From Chthoniobacterales bacterium (GTDB lineage: Bacteria > Verrucomicrobiota > Verrucomicrobiia > Chthoniobacterales > UBA10450), in the NCBI GenBank assembly GCA_025929155.1, contig JAICMR010000006.1, positions 1 to 41,547 on the forward strand: a stretch of 41,547 nucleotides of DNA, in the 5' to 3' direction. Shown one piece after another: positions 9,700 through 19,121 of the stretch. The notes beneath the pieces are model-generated. The model saw nothing but the letters and a program-made list of their open reading frames with translations, did no database searches and had not been told where the DNA came from. Made by a program: the position numbers and the translations under genes. Position 1 is the first letter of the stretch, and the number at the start of each line of letters is the position of its first letter.

Positions 9700-11115
9700 T
9701 CATTCGTTAGGCGAGGCCGATTTCACGGGCCGGAGAGCAAGCTGGCCTCTGCGGGCGAAGTTGATGGATTCCCCGAGGATGCGCAGAGCTTCCTGCGGCG
9801 CATGGAAGCCGGAGGAGTTTTCTGCCTCGACAAAATCCAGATAGAACTGCGCTTTTCGCTGGAAATCTTGTGCCGAAGTAACCTGCAACTGCGGTGCATT
9901 GGCGGCGCGCGCTGACTTGAGATCGCCGATCAACTCCACCAGCGCGTCCATCGCAAGATCGCGCATGTGCTGGGTTCGCTCCTGAATCGCTTCAGTGCGC
10001 TCCTTTAACTCTGACTCCGGCCACTTGTGACAGACCTGACAGGCGTTGTTGATATTCAATAGCGGGCTGCGCACGTGGTGGTCGCTGATCTTCAGGGCGC
10101 CTACCCGTTTATAGGGCATGTGACAATCGGCGCATGCCACCCCGGAGCGGGCGTGGATTCCCTGGTTCCACATTTCAAATTCCGGATGCTGTGCTTTTAG
10201 CACAGGTGCGCCGGTATCGGCGTGAGACCAATCCTTGAATTGCACCGTGTCGTAGTAAGCCAGGATTTGGTCTACCTTCAGTCCATTCACCCAGGGATAG
10301 ACCAGTCGCTTTTCTGCGCCCTTGAAGTAATACTCCACGTGACACTGGCCGCAGACGAAACTGCGCATCTCTTGTCGAGTAGCATCGCGGTTGACATCGT
10401 AGTTCTGCACACCTGTGCTGGCCTTCAGGACCCGCATGCCTTCGATGAAACCTGGCCGCGTGATGCGAAGCTGCATCGTCTTCGGGTCGTGACAATCAAT
10501 GCATGCAATAGGATGATTAACGAGTTTGCGCGCTTCAAAGAAGGACATGTGATTGAACTTCTCGAAGCCTTTCATCAAATCGCCGTTCCCGGCTTTGGTG
10601 TAAGGGACCTCGATCGAAGCGTGACAATGCAGACAGGTGCCCGGTTGTTTCCCGGCCTGTTGACGTTCGGTATAAGTCTGATCGTCGAGCATGTAAGCGT
10701 GTCCTCGTTCCTCTCGAAAATCTTTCGCGAAAGCATAACCGGCCCAGATTATCTTCAGGCGCGGATCTTCTTCGATGCGCGACTGCGCTACGACGGAACG
10801 CGGATCGGCATGGGTCGGTGTGCGCTCCATTGCTTCGCTTCCACCGTAACGTGTGCGCACCTGATCTGTGGTGCGCCGGTAATCGTCATATTGCATGGGA
10901 AAATCCTTTCCCCAGACTGCCGGGTCCTCGGTCTCATTTGTCAGTTCCACCACTCGAAAGAACGGGTTTCGCGCCTCCTGTTTGTGCTGAAAGATTGAGA
11001 CCAGCAGGAACATGCCACCCACGGCACCTAGCGCGGCTCCGAGAACGAGGACGCTGAAGACCGTTAGCGGGCGTGACCGATAGAAGTTTAAGAAGCGATC
11101 CTTGAACCTACTCAT
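9700..11115 (-). CDS. nrfA: ammonia-forming pentaheme cytochrome c nitrite reductase, CXXCH-type first heme
   Basis: N-terminal TM segment; five CXXCH motifs (CLHCH, CIDCH, CGQCH, CADCH, CQVCH); CGQCHVEYYFKG, KAQHPEFEMWNQGIHARSGVACADCHMPY are NrfA hallmarks. Confidence 0.92.
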   Translation of the reverse strand: MSRFKDRFLNFYRSRPLTVFSVLVLGAALGAVGGMFLLVSIFQHKQEARNPFFRVVELTNETEDPAVWGKDFPMQYDDYRRTTDQVRTRYGGSEAMERTPTHADPRSVVAQSRIEEDPRLKIIWAGYAFAKDFREERGHAYMLDDQTYTERQQAGKQPGTCLHCHASIEVPYTKAGNGDLMKGFEKFNHMSFFEARKLVNHPIACIDCHDPKTMQLRITRPGFIEGMRVLKASTGVQNYDVNRDATRQEMRSFVCGQCHVEYYFKGAEKRLVYPWVNGLKVDQILAYYDTVQFKDWSHADTGAPVLKAQHPEFEMWNQGIHARSGVACADCHMPYKRVGALKISDHHVRSPLLNINNACQVCHKWPESELKERTEAIQERTQHMRDLAMDALVELIGDLKSARAANAPQLQVTSAQDFQRKAQFYLDFVEAENSSGFHAPQEALRILGESINFARRGQLALRPVKSASPNE

Positions 11116-11121
11116 AACCTC

Positions 11122-11613
11122 CTACTCCCAGTGGCCGACGTTGGCGTGACAACGAACACACGAAATCGCCGTCGCATAAGTTTTCACTGCTTCCATGTCA
11201 TGCACAATGTCCCGATGACATTCGCGACATGCGTCTTCCGTGACGCGCAGGCTCCGATCCTTGATTTGAATCGGTTCGTGAAACTCGCCCGTGGTAAAGG
11301 CGAGCGAATGAAAGAATCCGTGCTCTGCCTTGGTGAAATATTTTGCCAGAAGGCCATGCGGGGTATGGCAATCATTGCAGGTGGCGACGGACCGATGGCT
11401 GGCCTTTGTCCAGGCGTCGAGGTGATCCTGCATGATGTGACAGTTGGCGCACGCCCGAGGATCGTTGCTCAAATACGACGCACCCTTCGCGTATGCGAAA
11501 GTGTAAGCGCCGATCCCGGCCGCGCCGCCGACCACGAGTGCGATCAAGGTCGCAAGCAGCACCGTTAATTTGGTCGGCGCTGTCACCGAACGGCGGGCCC
11601 GCGTGGCCTTCAT
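11122..11613 (-). CDS. nrfH: tetraheme quinol dehydrogenase NrfH (NapC/NirT family)
   Basis: Single N-terminal TM helix, four CXXCH (CANCH, CNDCH, CRECH, CVRCH), immediately upstream of nrfA on the same strand. Confidence 0.92.
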   Translation of the reverse strand: MKATRARRSVTAPTKLTVLLATLIALVVGGAAGIGAYTFAYAKGASYLSNDPRACANCHIMQDHLDAWTKASHRSVATCNDCHTPHGLLAKYFTKAEHGFFHSLAFTTGEFHEPIQIKDRSLRVTEDACRECHRDIVHDMEAVKTYATAISCVRCHANVGHWE

Positions 11614-11627
11614 GGAATTGCACGATC

Positions 11628-13211
11628 TCAGCCCTTTGGGCCAGCCGCCTTTACTTCTGGACTCGCGCCCGCCGCGTAGGTCTCAAAGTTTTTGTTAAAT
11701 AGGCCGGCCAGTTTCTTTGCTGTGGCGTCGTAGCCGGCTTTATCGCTCCAACTTTCGCGTGGCCGCAAAATCTCCGATGGCACATCAGGAACTTCGGTTA
11801 CGATTTCAAATGCGAAGACGGGATCGCGTTCGGTCTTCGCGCCTGCGAGCGCGCCGCTGTGAATCGCATCGATGATGACGCGCGTGTTTTTGAGGCTGAT
11901 CCGTTGGCCGACCCCGTGGCCACCGCCGCTCCAGCCGGTGTTAACCAGCCAGATGCGCGTTTTGTGTCTGCGCATCTTCTCCGCCAAAAGCTCCGCATAC
12001 TTGCTTGGATGCCAGACAAGAAACGGTCCGCCAAAGCACGGTGAAAATGTCGCCTGCGGTTCGGTCACGCCCATTTCCGTTCCCGCTACCTTCGCCGTAT
12101 AGCCACTCATGAAATGATACATGGCGTGTGCAGGCGAGAGCGAAGCCACCGGCGGCAGTACCCCGAAGGCGTCGCAGGTGAGAAAAATCACGTCCGAGGG
12201 ATGACCGGCGACACACGGAATCTTGGCGTTCCTGATAAACTCGATCGGGTAAGCGCCGCGCGTGTTTTGCGTGATACTGACGTCGGTGTAGTCAACGCTG
12301 CGATCGTCGTCGAGCACGACGTTTTCCAAAACCGCGCCGAAACGCAAGGCTTGGAAAATATCGGGCTCGCTTTCGGGCGTAAGATTGATCGCCTTGGCGT
12401 AACAGCCGCCTTCGATATTGAAAATGCCGTCATCGGTCCAGACGTGTTCGTCATCGCCGATGAGATGCCGTTTGGGATCGGCCGAAAGTGTTGTCTTGCC
12501 CGTCCCGCTGAGACCGAAGAGAAGGGATGAGACCCCGCTTTTTTTGTCCGCGGTGGCGGAACAATGCATGGAAAGGAGGCCGCGTTTTGGCGCTAAATAA
12601 TTAGCCACAGTGAAGACGCCCTTCTTCATTTCACCGGCGTATTCCGTTCCGAGAATCACCAGCTGCCGATCTTCCAGACTAAGATCGATGCTTGTGCTCG
12701 ATCCCATTCCGGTCGTTAGGCGATTGGCCGGGAATGCGCCGGCGTTGACGATGACGAAATCGGGTTCCCCAAAGCCAGCCAGTTCCTCCTTGGTTGGGCG
12801 CATGAGCATAATGTGCATGAAGAGCGCGTGGTAGGGCCGCGAGCAGATGACGCGAACTTTGATGCGATATTTTGGATCCCAACCGGCGAAACCGTCGAAA
12901 CAGTACAGTCGCTCGCGTGTGTTAAGATAATCGAGCGCACGCTGTCGATTGATCTCGAAGGTCCGCTGGTCGCACGGAATATTGACCGCTCCCCACCAGA
13001 TATCGTGCTTCGAAGCCGCATTCTCGACTACCCGCTTATCTTTTGGCGAACGTCCAGTCTTGCTTCCGGAATAGGCCACCAGCGCGCCATTCCCGGCGAT
13101 ACTCGCATCCTTTTCGTAACGAACGGCGTGCTCGTAGAGCGCGCCCGGCGAAAGATTATGATGGATCTTGGAAACAGTGAGACCTGAGACCAGCTCGTTC
13201 TTTGTGTTCAT
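11628..13211 (-). CDS. pckA: phosphoenolpyruvate carboxykinase (ATP)
   Basis: LLFGLSGTGKTTLSADPKRHLIGDDEHVWTDDGIFNIEGGCYAK; NAGAFPANRLTTGMGSSTSIDLSL; NTGWSGGGHGVGQRI. Confidence 0.95.
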   Translation of the reverse strand: MNTKNELVSGLTVSKIHHNLSPGALYEHAVRYEKDASIAGNGALVAYSGSKTGRSPKDKRVVENAASKHDIWWGAVNIPCDQRTFEINRQRALDYLNTRERLYCFDGFAGWDPKYRIKVRVICSRPYHALFMHIMLMRPTKEELAGFGEPDFVIVNAGAFPANRLTTGMGSSTSIDLSLEDRQLVILGTEYAGEMKKGVFTVANYLAPKRGLLSMHCSATADKKSGVSSLLFGLSGTGKTTLSADPKRHLIGDDEHVWTDDGIFNIEGGCYAKAINLTPESEPDIFQALRFGAVLENVVLDDDRSVDYTDVSITQNTRGAYPIEFIRNAKIPCVAGHPSDVIFLTCDAFGVLPPVASLSPAHAMYHFMSGYTAKVAGTEMGVTEPQATFSPCFGGPFLVWHPSKYAELLAEKMRRHKTRIWLVNTGWSGGGHGVGQRISLKNTRVIIDAIHSGALAGAKTERDPVFAFEIVTEVPDVPSEILRPRESWSDKAGYDATAKKLAGLFNKNFETYAAGASPEVKAAGPKG

Positions 13212-13337
13212 AACAATCTGATGCTCGAACGTAGCACCTACGCGAGAGTCAAACCGATTGGAAGTGCGACCAACGTCCTAGATTTAAATCCGACTAACAA
13301 CCGCTCGAAGGCTTACTGTTCAAACCGCAGATCCCCT

Positions 13338-13910
13338 TCAATGCGCAACCGCGCCGGGATAACCGGCCACAATCTTGCTTACCGCTTCGCGGATCTTGCC
13401 GGCATTGCTGTCCGGTCCGCCAACGACAGCTTTTCCCACTCCCCGAAAAACGAGCTTCTTGGTGCGCGCATCCACGAAATCGAGGATAAGTGTGCCTTCA
13501 TCATATTGCTGCACGTCGACATAAGACGTAGGCGCGCCGGGCCACATGCCGTAGTATCCATATCCGTAGCCGTACGGCCAGCCACCGTGGTGGCGATAGC
13601 CCCAGTCTGTCCATTGCTGGACCGAAGTCTTTTGCTGTACGAAAACCTGCCGCACGATATCGAGATCAGCTGTTCGTGCCGGCGCTTCAGTCAATCCCCG
13701 GGAATTGAGCTCTGCGCGGACTGCATCGCTCAACGCCGCTTCGGAAGCCGGTGACATGGTTTGACCGCGGTTGGGCGGCGTAAGTGCATAAGTTTTATAT
13801 TTGCCGAAATGCGCGGCGCGATCGTAGTCCGTGGTAACGGTAACTGTCTCGCACGCGGAGAAGAGACAGATGAGGACGGCGGCGAAGAAAAGATAGCGTG
13901 AGGTTTTCAT
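13338..13910 (-). CDS. DUF4136-type lipoprotein
   Basis: MKTSRYLFFAAVLICLFSAC lipobox; TTDYDRAAHFGKYKTYAL; DFVDARTKKLVFRGVGKAVV. Start at the internal Met (13910) before the signal peptide. Confidence 0.8.
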   Translation of the reverse strand: MKTSRYLFFAAVLICLFSACETVTVTTDYDRAAHFGKYKTYALTPPNRGQTMSPASEAALSDAVRAELNSRGLTEAPARTADLDIVRQVFVQQKTSVQQWTDWGYRHHGGWPYGYGYGYYGMWPGAPTSYVDVQQYDEGTLILDFVDARTKKLVFRGVGKAVVGGPDSNAGKIREAVSKIVAGYPGAVAH

Positions 13911-13948
13911 AAGGGTGTCCAAGCTTGCGCTCTGATCTGAAAGAGTTC

Positions 13949-13969
13949 GTGTGGGACTTTGGTCTTATG
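13949..13969 (-). promoter_or_regulatory. upstream dyad motif, site 2
   Basis: Minus-strand CATAAGACCAAAGTCCCACAC, about 40 nt before the DUF4136 gene start (13910). Confidence 0.6.
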
Positions 13970-13982
13970 TCCGGCCTGACTT

Positions 13983-14342
13983 TTATTCGACGAGCCATGC
14001 GCGCGCTTGAGCCGCTTCGTTCGGAGGAAAGAACCTGACCGGCGCGCGGCGAACTCCAGCGCCAGCAAACGCGAGCGCGTGCGCTTCCCACCGCGGGTTC
14101 GCCACAATCGCGATCCTGGCAATCGCGCGACTGTGAGACAACAGAAAATCGAGGTCATTCCAATCCGCGCCTCGTTCCCAGCCCTCAAGGTTTTCGCCGA
14201 GGACCAGAACGCGCGGCTTTGCGCCCGCGTCAATCTGGCCAGCTAAGTCAGCCTGGGCAGCAGCAAATTCGTCCCGTTTTAGAACGCCGCTGATTCGCAG
14301 CTCGCAGATGTCGTTCGCTTCATATTTGAACTCAAGAGGCAT
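13983..14342 (-). CDS. SpoIIAA/STAS-like small protein
   Basis: 119 aa, MPLEFKYEANDICELRISGVLKRDEFAAAQADLAGQI...; overall pattern of SpoIIAA-like family; family call by pattern only. Confidence 0.6.
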   Translation of the reverse strand: MPLEFKYEANDICELRISGVLKRDEFAAAQADLAGQIDAGAKPRVLVLGENLEGWERGADWNDLDFLLSHSRAIARIAIVANPRWEAHALAFAGAGVRRAPVRFFPPNEAAQARAWLVE

Positions 14343-14514
14343 GGGTCATCTTTCTTATTTGGCGGTCACTCGAATTTTTAATTGGTCGGACTCGGAACAG
14401 GGCGGAACAGCACTTACGGAAGATCTGGCCCGTCGTGACTTTGCGATTCATTAAATGAGTCTTCACTGCATCACGATGTTGCCTAATGGTTAAGGCCCAT
14501 GTGCGACACGATCG

Positions 14515-14535
14515 ATAGGACTAAGGTCCGATACT
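14515..14535 (+). promoter_or_regulatory. upstream dyad motif, site 3
   Basis: GATAGGACTAAGGTCCGATAC, about 37 nt before the DUF3302 gene start. Confidence 0.7.
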
Positions 14536-14571
14536 CGGCGAGAGGCGTTCGCGCTGATCGTCGGAGAAGTT

Positions 14572-14994
14572 ATGAACGCCGCGTTGCTTCGACGTCAGCT
14601 CATCCGCATCGGAATTCTGGGATTACTTGTGCTTCCATCCCGCGCGGACGCGTCGCTTTTTCATGGGGAGACGCTTGACTCCATCGCTAACGCCATCTCC
14701 TGGGTCGTGCTCGTTATCGCGCCCATTATTGGCATCGCCGTTTTCTGGATGGTGCACATTCTGCCGGAAAAAATTGCCGAAAGGAAGCAGCACCCGCAGA
14801 CCCACGCCATCCAGTGTCTCTGCCTGCTCTCGCTTTGCTTTGGTGGGCTTCTATGGCCAATCGCGTGGCTTTGGGCTTACACCAAACCGGTTCTGCACAA
14901 AATGGCCTACGGAACAGACGTGGACGAAAGACTGGGTCACGGCAAGCCAGCCTCCGATAAAGGCGAGAATCAACCGCATGGAGCTGAGTCCTAA
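14572..14994 (+). CDS. DUF3302 (YiaW-like) small inner-membrane protein
   Basis: WVVLVIAPIIGIAVFWMVHILPEKIAERKQHPQTHAIQCLCLLSLCFGGLLWPIAWLWAYTKP; TAATG-coupled to the following HlyD gene. Confidence 0.75.
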   Translation: MNAALLRRQLIRIGILGLLVLPSRADASLFHGETLDSIANAISWVVLVIAPIIGIAVFWMVHILPEKIAERKQHPQTHAIQCLCLLSLCFGGLLWPIAWLWAYTKPVLHKMAYGTDVDERLGHGKPASDKGENQPHGAES

Positions 14995-16079
14995 TGGAAC
15001 TCATTCTCCTGATCATCTACTCGGCCGTCGTCTGGTTCATCTTCTTTAAAAAGAAGTGGCTGCCGTGGAACATCACGAGCCAGGTCATCGTCGTCACGAT
15101 TCCGATCTTTGCGCTCACGGTTATTATTCTCTTCATGAACATCGTGGCGCCGTCCTCGCATGACGTCCGCGCGATGAACTACGTCATCCCCATCGTGCCG
15201 CGCATTACCGGTCAGGTGACGGAGGTGCCGATTGAACCAAACCGGCCGATCAAGAAGGGCGATATCCTCTTTAAAATCGATCCAGTGCCTTTCGAAGCGG
15301 CAGAGAAAGCCGCTCAGGCCACGCTACAGGGAGCGAAGGATCAACTCCAAAACGCCATCAACAAAAAGGCGGCCCTGAACCCGCGGATCGACCTCGCCAA
15401 AAAACGCGTCGCACAATTCGCCGCCTTGGCCGAGACGGGAGCCGGAAGGCGCGCTGATCTCGAGCAGGCCCAAAGCGATCTCGGCAATCTGCAAAGCGAA
15501 TTTCTCGCCGCTGACGCTACGGAAGCCCAGGCAAGAGCGCAGATCAGCAAGTCGCAGGCGGATCTGATCGATGCCGAGTTCAACCTCGCCGGGACAACGC
15601 ATCGCGCGCCGGCCAATGGACGGGTTGCAAACCTGGCTCTGCGCCCCGGCGTCCGCGCCACGCAATTCGCGACCATGCCCGTGATGAGTTTTATCGAAGA
15701 GGACGACCCGTGGCTGATCGCCTTTTACCAGCAGAATGAGTTGCGATATGTGAAACCGGGCGACGAAGCAGAGATCTTCATGGAGACCTATCCCGGTCGC
15801 ATCATCAAGTGCACCGTGGACTCCATCCTTTGGGCTACGGCACAAGGCCAGATGCCGATCAACGGCAACCTGCCGAATACCCAGCCGATCACGGCGCCGG
15901 AACAGCGGATCGCAGTGCGACTGCTTCTAGCGCCGAAGGATCGCGGTCTTTTCCTCGCCGCAGGCGCGCGTGGGGCCGGCGCCATCTATACCGACCGCGG
16001 CGCGATTATCCATATCATCCGCAAGGTATTCGTCCGCGTCTCGGCCAAAATGGACTGGTTCGTTTGGAAGCTCCACTAA
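14994..16079 (+). CDS. HlyD-family membrane fusion (periplasmic adaptor) protein, YiaV-like
   Basis: N-terminal TM; IVPRITGQVTEVPIEPNRPIKKGDILFKIDPVPFEAA biotinyl-lipoyl-like domain; coiled coil; HRAPANGRVANLALRPGVRATQ. Confidence 0.88.
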   Translation: MELILLIIYSAVVWFIFFKKKWLPWNITSQVIVVTIPIFALTVIILFMNIVAPSSHDVRAMNYVIPIVPRITGQVTEVPIEPNRPIKKGDILFKIDPVPFEAAEKAAQATLQGAKDQLQNAINKKAALNPRIDLAKKRVAQFAALAETGAGRRADLEQAQSDLGNLQSEFLAADATEAQARAQISKSQADLIDAEFNLAGTTHRAPANGRVANLALRPGVRATQFATMPVMSFIEEDDPWLIAFYQQNELRYVKPGDEAEIFMETYPGRIIKCTVDSILWATAQGQMPINGNLPNTQPITAPEQRIAVRLLLAPKDRGLFLAAGARGAGAIYTDRGAIIHIIRKVFVRVSAKMDWFVWKLH

Positions 16080-16092
16080 GGCGCCTACCTGC

Positions 16093-17583
16093 ATGAGTAT
16101 CCGAGTCTTTCTGGGCACCGCGGCGTGCCTCACACTTGCCGGCTGCGCACTGAAGAGTCCGCCCTTTGGAGCGAACATCATGCCCGAATCAGCTCGTGCA
16201 CAGATCCCAGGGAGTTGGGCCGGCCCGCATCGGAGCGGCGCGGTCGTGCCGAACTGGATTCGCGCGTTCGACGATCCGGAGCTGACTGCACTCGTTGCGG
16301 ATGCGGTCGAGCGAAACCCTGATCTGAAGGCAGCCGCCTACCGGGTAGAAGCATCGCGCGCGGCTGTCCGAATCGCGGCGGCGTCACTCTATCCGCGGAT
16401 CGCGATGAAGGGACTGGGCGAGCGGCAGGGGCAGGAAATAAGCGGTGACCTTGGACGCGGCATCAACCCGCCGGACTTCGGCCCGCCCGGGACCGAGAAC
16501 ACTGGGGGTTCAGGGCTCGACACGAGCATGGATGAATCATCCCAGCGGTGGGTCTACGGCATCGCTGCCGGTGCCTCATGGGAAGCGGACTTATGGGGCC
16601 GCATCCGCTCGAAAAAGGCCGCGGCGTTGGCAGAAAGCGGTGCGCTCGAAGCGGACTATGAATTTGCCCGTCAATCTCTCGCCGCAGCGGTTGCGCGCGC
16701 CTATTTCTCAACCATCGAAGCCGCGCAACAGGAAGCCAACGCGCAGGAGACGCTCAATCTCTATCAGGAGTACACAAAGCTGACTGACGTGCAAAAGCAG
16801 CAAGGCCACGCGAGTGACTTCGACGTCTCGCAAATCAAGTCCCGGACAGCCAGCGCGCAGGACGCCCTTTATGTCGCGCAGCAGGCGCGGGCGCAGACCA
16901 TCCGCGCAATCGAAGTTGTCACCAGTCATTATCCTGCCGGCCGGTTTCACGTGCGACGTTCTTTCCCCGACCAGCCAAAAGGCGTGCCCGCCGGTCTGCC
17001 GGCGCAATTGCTCGAGCGCCGCCCCGATCTCATAGCGAGCGAGCGACGCTTCGCCGCCGCCTTTCATCGGGTAAACGAAGCGCGCACCGCGCGTCTGCCT
17101 CGGTTCGTCCTTAGCGCCACCGGCGGACTTGGCACGGCGCAGCTCGACTCAGTCGGTACCCTCGATGCGGTCATTTGGAGTCTCGCGGCCGGGATTACTC
17201 AGCCGATTTTCTTCGGCGGTGAATTGAAGGCTGCGCAGGATCTCCGCACTGCCGAGCAAAAAGCCGCCGCGGCAAGCTACGTGGGGACCGCTTTACGCGC
17301 CTTTCAGGATGTAGAGGACGCGCTCTCGGCCGATTACTTTCTCCGTAAGCGCGAAGGCGCCCTTTCCGATGCCGTTTCAAGCAGCGGCGAGTCCATCACG
17401 TTTGCCGGGAAGCAGCTTGAACAAGGTCAGATCGACATGTTCACCATTCTTCGTCTCGGTGGGGAAAACCTCGCCTCAAAAATTCAACTCACACAAGTCC
17501 GCGCCGCCCGTCTCCGCGAACGGGTAAATCTTTATCTCGCGCTGGGCGGTGATTTCGCGGGAACCAACGCGCCGGAAAAATAG
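16093..17583 (+). CDS. NodT-family outer-membrane efflux lipoprotein (OprM/TolC-like)
   Basis: MSIRVFLGTAACLTLAGC lipobox; WIRAFDDPELTALVADAVERNPDLKAAAYRVEASRA; LLERRPDLIASERRFAAAFHRVNEARTARLPRFVLSATGG. Start at internal Met 16093. Confidence 0.9.
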   Translation: MSIRVFLGTAACLTLAGCALKSPPFGANIMPESARAQIPGSWAGPHRSGAVVPNWIRAFDDPELTALVADAVERNPDLKAAAYRVEASRAAVRIAAASLYPRIAMKGLGERQGQEISGDLGRGINPPDFGPPGTENTGGSGLDTSMDESSQRWVYGIAAGASWEADLWGRIRSKKAAALAESGALEADYEFARQSLAAAVARAYFSTIEAAQQEANAQETLNLYQEYTKLTDVQKQQGHASDFDVSQIKSRTASAQDALYVAQQARAQTIRAIEVVTSHYPAGRFHVRRSFPDQPKGVPAGLPAQLLERRPDLIASERRFAAAFHRVNEARTARLPRFVLSATGGLGTAQLDSVGTLDAVIWSLAAGITQPIFFGGELKAAQDLRTAEQKAAAASYVGTALRAFQDVEDALSADYFLRKREGALSDAVSSSGESITFAGKQLEQGQIDMFTILRLGGENLASKIQLTQVRAARLRERVNLYLALGGDFAGTNAPEK

Positions 17584-17723
17584 GCTGTGGCGCCAATTCA
17601 AGCGTATGATCTCGCACGCAGACGCGAAGAGCACGCCAATCCATTCCAACCAAGACAGGCTCCTGTTAGGCCCTGTGTAGCTTAGGTGCGTCCCTTTGAG
17701 CCGCGAAACCGCAACCTCGTAAC

Positions 17724-18380
17724 ATGAACAGAACTTACTTTCCTCTTATCGTATCCATTGCGCTGCTCGGCGCCGCTTCCTTCGTAATCGCTGATGATCA
17801 CGGCCTCCCATCCGTCGGACCAGACGCCGCGCTCGCGAAACTCAAAGAAGGCAATGCCCGCTTTGCCGAAAGCAAAGTTTCCGATGCAAAGCCGATCGCC
17901 GCGAAACGGGAAGAAACCGCGAAGGCTCAACACCCATTCGCAACCATCGTTGCCTGCGCAGACTCACGCACGGCGCCCGAAATCATCTTCGACGGGAACA
18001 TCGGCGATCTTTTCGTCGTCCGTACAGCCGGAAACCTGGTGGATGATCATGCGTTAGGCAGTATTGAATACTCTGTTGCACACCTCGGCAGCCGCCTCAT
18101 TGTGGTTCTCGGCCACCAACGCTGTGGCGCTGTGATCGCGGCCCTGGCAAGCGACACCGCTCCTGGTCATGTACAGTCTCTCGTTCGTGACATTCAGCCG
18201 TCCGTCCGGGCTGAAAAGGGAAAGCCGGGTGACGTTCTGAACAATACGATTGCCGAAAACGCTCGGGAGGTCGCCGCCAAAATTCGCAAAGAGGCGGACC
18301 TTGGCGCAGCTAAGGATGTCCGAGTTATCCCTGCGGTTTATAACCTCGATACCGGAAAGGTTGAGTGGCAGAAAGAGTAA
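17724..18380 (+). CDS. secreted/periplasmic beta-class carbonic anhydrase
   Basis: N-terminal signal peptide; CADSRTAPE, VVRTAGNLV, LGHQRCGAVIAAL zinc-site motifs. Confidence 0.9.
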   Translation: MNRTYFPLIVSIALLGAASFVIADDHGLPSVGPDAALAKLKEGNARFAESKVSDAKPIAAKREETAKAQHPFATIVACADSRTAPEIIFDGNIGDLFVVRTAGNLVDDHALGSIEYSVAHLGSRLIVVLGHQRCGAVIAALASDTAPGHVQSLVRDIQPSVRAEKGKPGDVLNNTIAENAREVAAKIRKEADLGAAKDVRVIPAVYNLDTGKVEWQKE

Positions 18381-18446
18381 CAGCGCTGTCAATCAAGCAT
18401 CTATTTGTTCGCAACTGCCGAATGATCGGTGAACGCTTCGAGTCAT

Positions 18447-18467
18447 CGTAGGTCCAAGGTCCAATGG
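18447..18467 (+). promoter_or_regulatory. upstream dyad motif, site 4
   Basis: CGTAGGTCCAAGGTCCAATGG, about 33 nt before ATG 18500. Confidence 0.7.
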
Positions 18468-18499
18468 GTGCAGCGGAGAATGGTCTTAACTTGACGGTG

Positions 18500-18949
18500 A
18501 TGAAAACGAAGACGCTCATGTTCCTGATCGCCGCAGCGCTGCTTATCGAGGGCGTGCAGAAATTGTCGGCTGCCACAGTCCCTGAGGGGACGATCCTCAT
18601 CGTCCGAACCCTTCGCGCCGTCGCTTCGACGGATGTGCCCGGTACACCCGTTCCGACTCAACTCGAACGTGCGGTCATGGTGAATGGTAAGGTCGCGATT
18701 CCAGCTGGAACACAGTTAGGCGGCAAAGTCGTCACTTCGCGGCGGCTTGCCAGTAGCAACGCGAAGCTAACCGTTGATCTGACCACTTTGCATCTCGCGG
18801 GACACGATGCTCCTATTACCACGACTGGTCCGCAGTTTGTTAGTAACGACTTCAAGACAAGAAGAAACGTCGGCGTGTCACGAACGGATTATACCGTGGC
18901 CGCGGGCAAATCTATCCGGTTCAAATTAGCGCGGCCACTCACCTTCTAG
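18500..18949 (+). CDS. hypothetical exported protein (gene A of a module duplicated as a pseudogene at 24263..24697)
   Basis: MKTKTLMFLIAAALLIEGVQKLSAATVPEGTILIVRTLRAV...IPAGTQLGGKVVTSRRLASSNAKLTVDLTTL; signal peptide; start at internal Met. Confidence 0.7.
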   Translation: MKTKTLMFLIAAALLIEGVQKLSAATVPEGTILIVRTLRAVASTDVPGTPVPTQLERAVMVNGKVAIPAGTQLGGKVVTSRRLASSNAKLTVDLTTLHLAGHDAPITTTGPQFVSNDFKTRRNVGVSRTDYTVAAGKSIRFKLARPLTF

Positions 18950-19121
18950 TCGAATCAATGCGCTGCACGCACTGTTTGGCGCCGAGCGCCCGCGAAGCCA
19001 ATCGGGCATGCTTTTATCTGGAGGACAATGCGGAGCTTGCTCCTGCCATCTTGGGCCTTGGCACGGGAGGCTTGATTGCGCGCTTGCCTTTGTCCGAAAA
19101 CAAACGGAGCCTCGACAAACA

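Noticed and set aside
14343-14514. Search for a second dyad motif serving the divergent SpoIIAA-like gene (GGTCGGACTCGG near 14382)
   Set aside because: Only a partial resemblance; spacing and core do not fit the other sites.
17661-17700. TTAGGCCCTGTGTAGCTTAGGTGCGTCCCTTTG upstream of carbonic anhydrase as a motif variant
   Set aside because: Arms and spacing do not match the GACC-AA-GGTCC core, so not counted.
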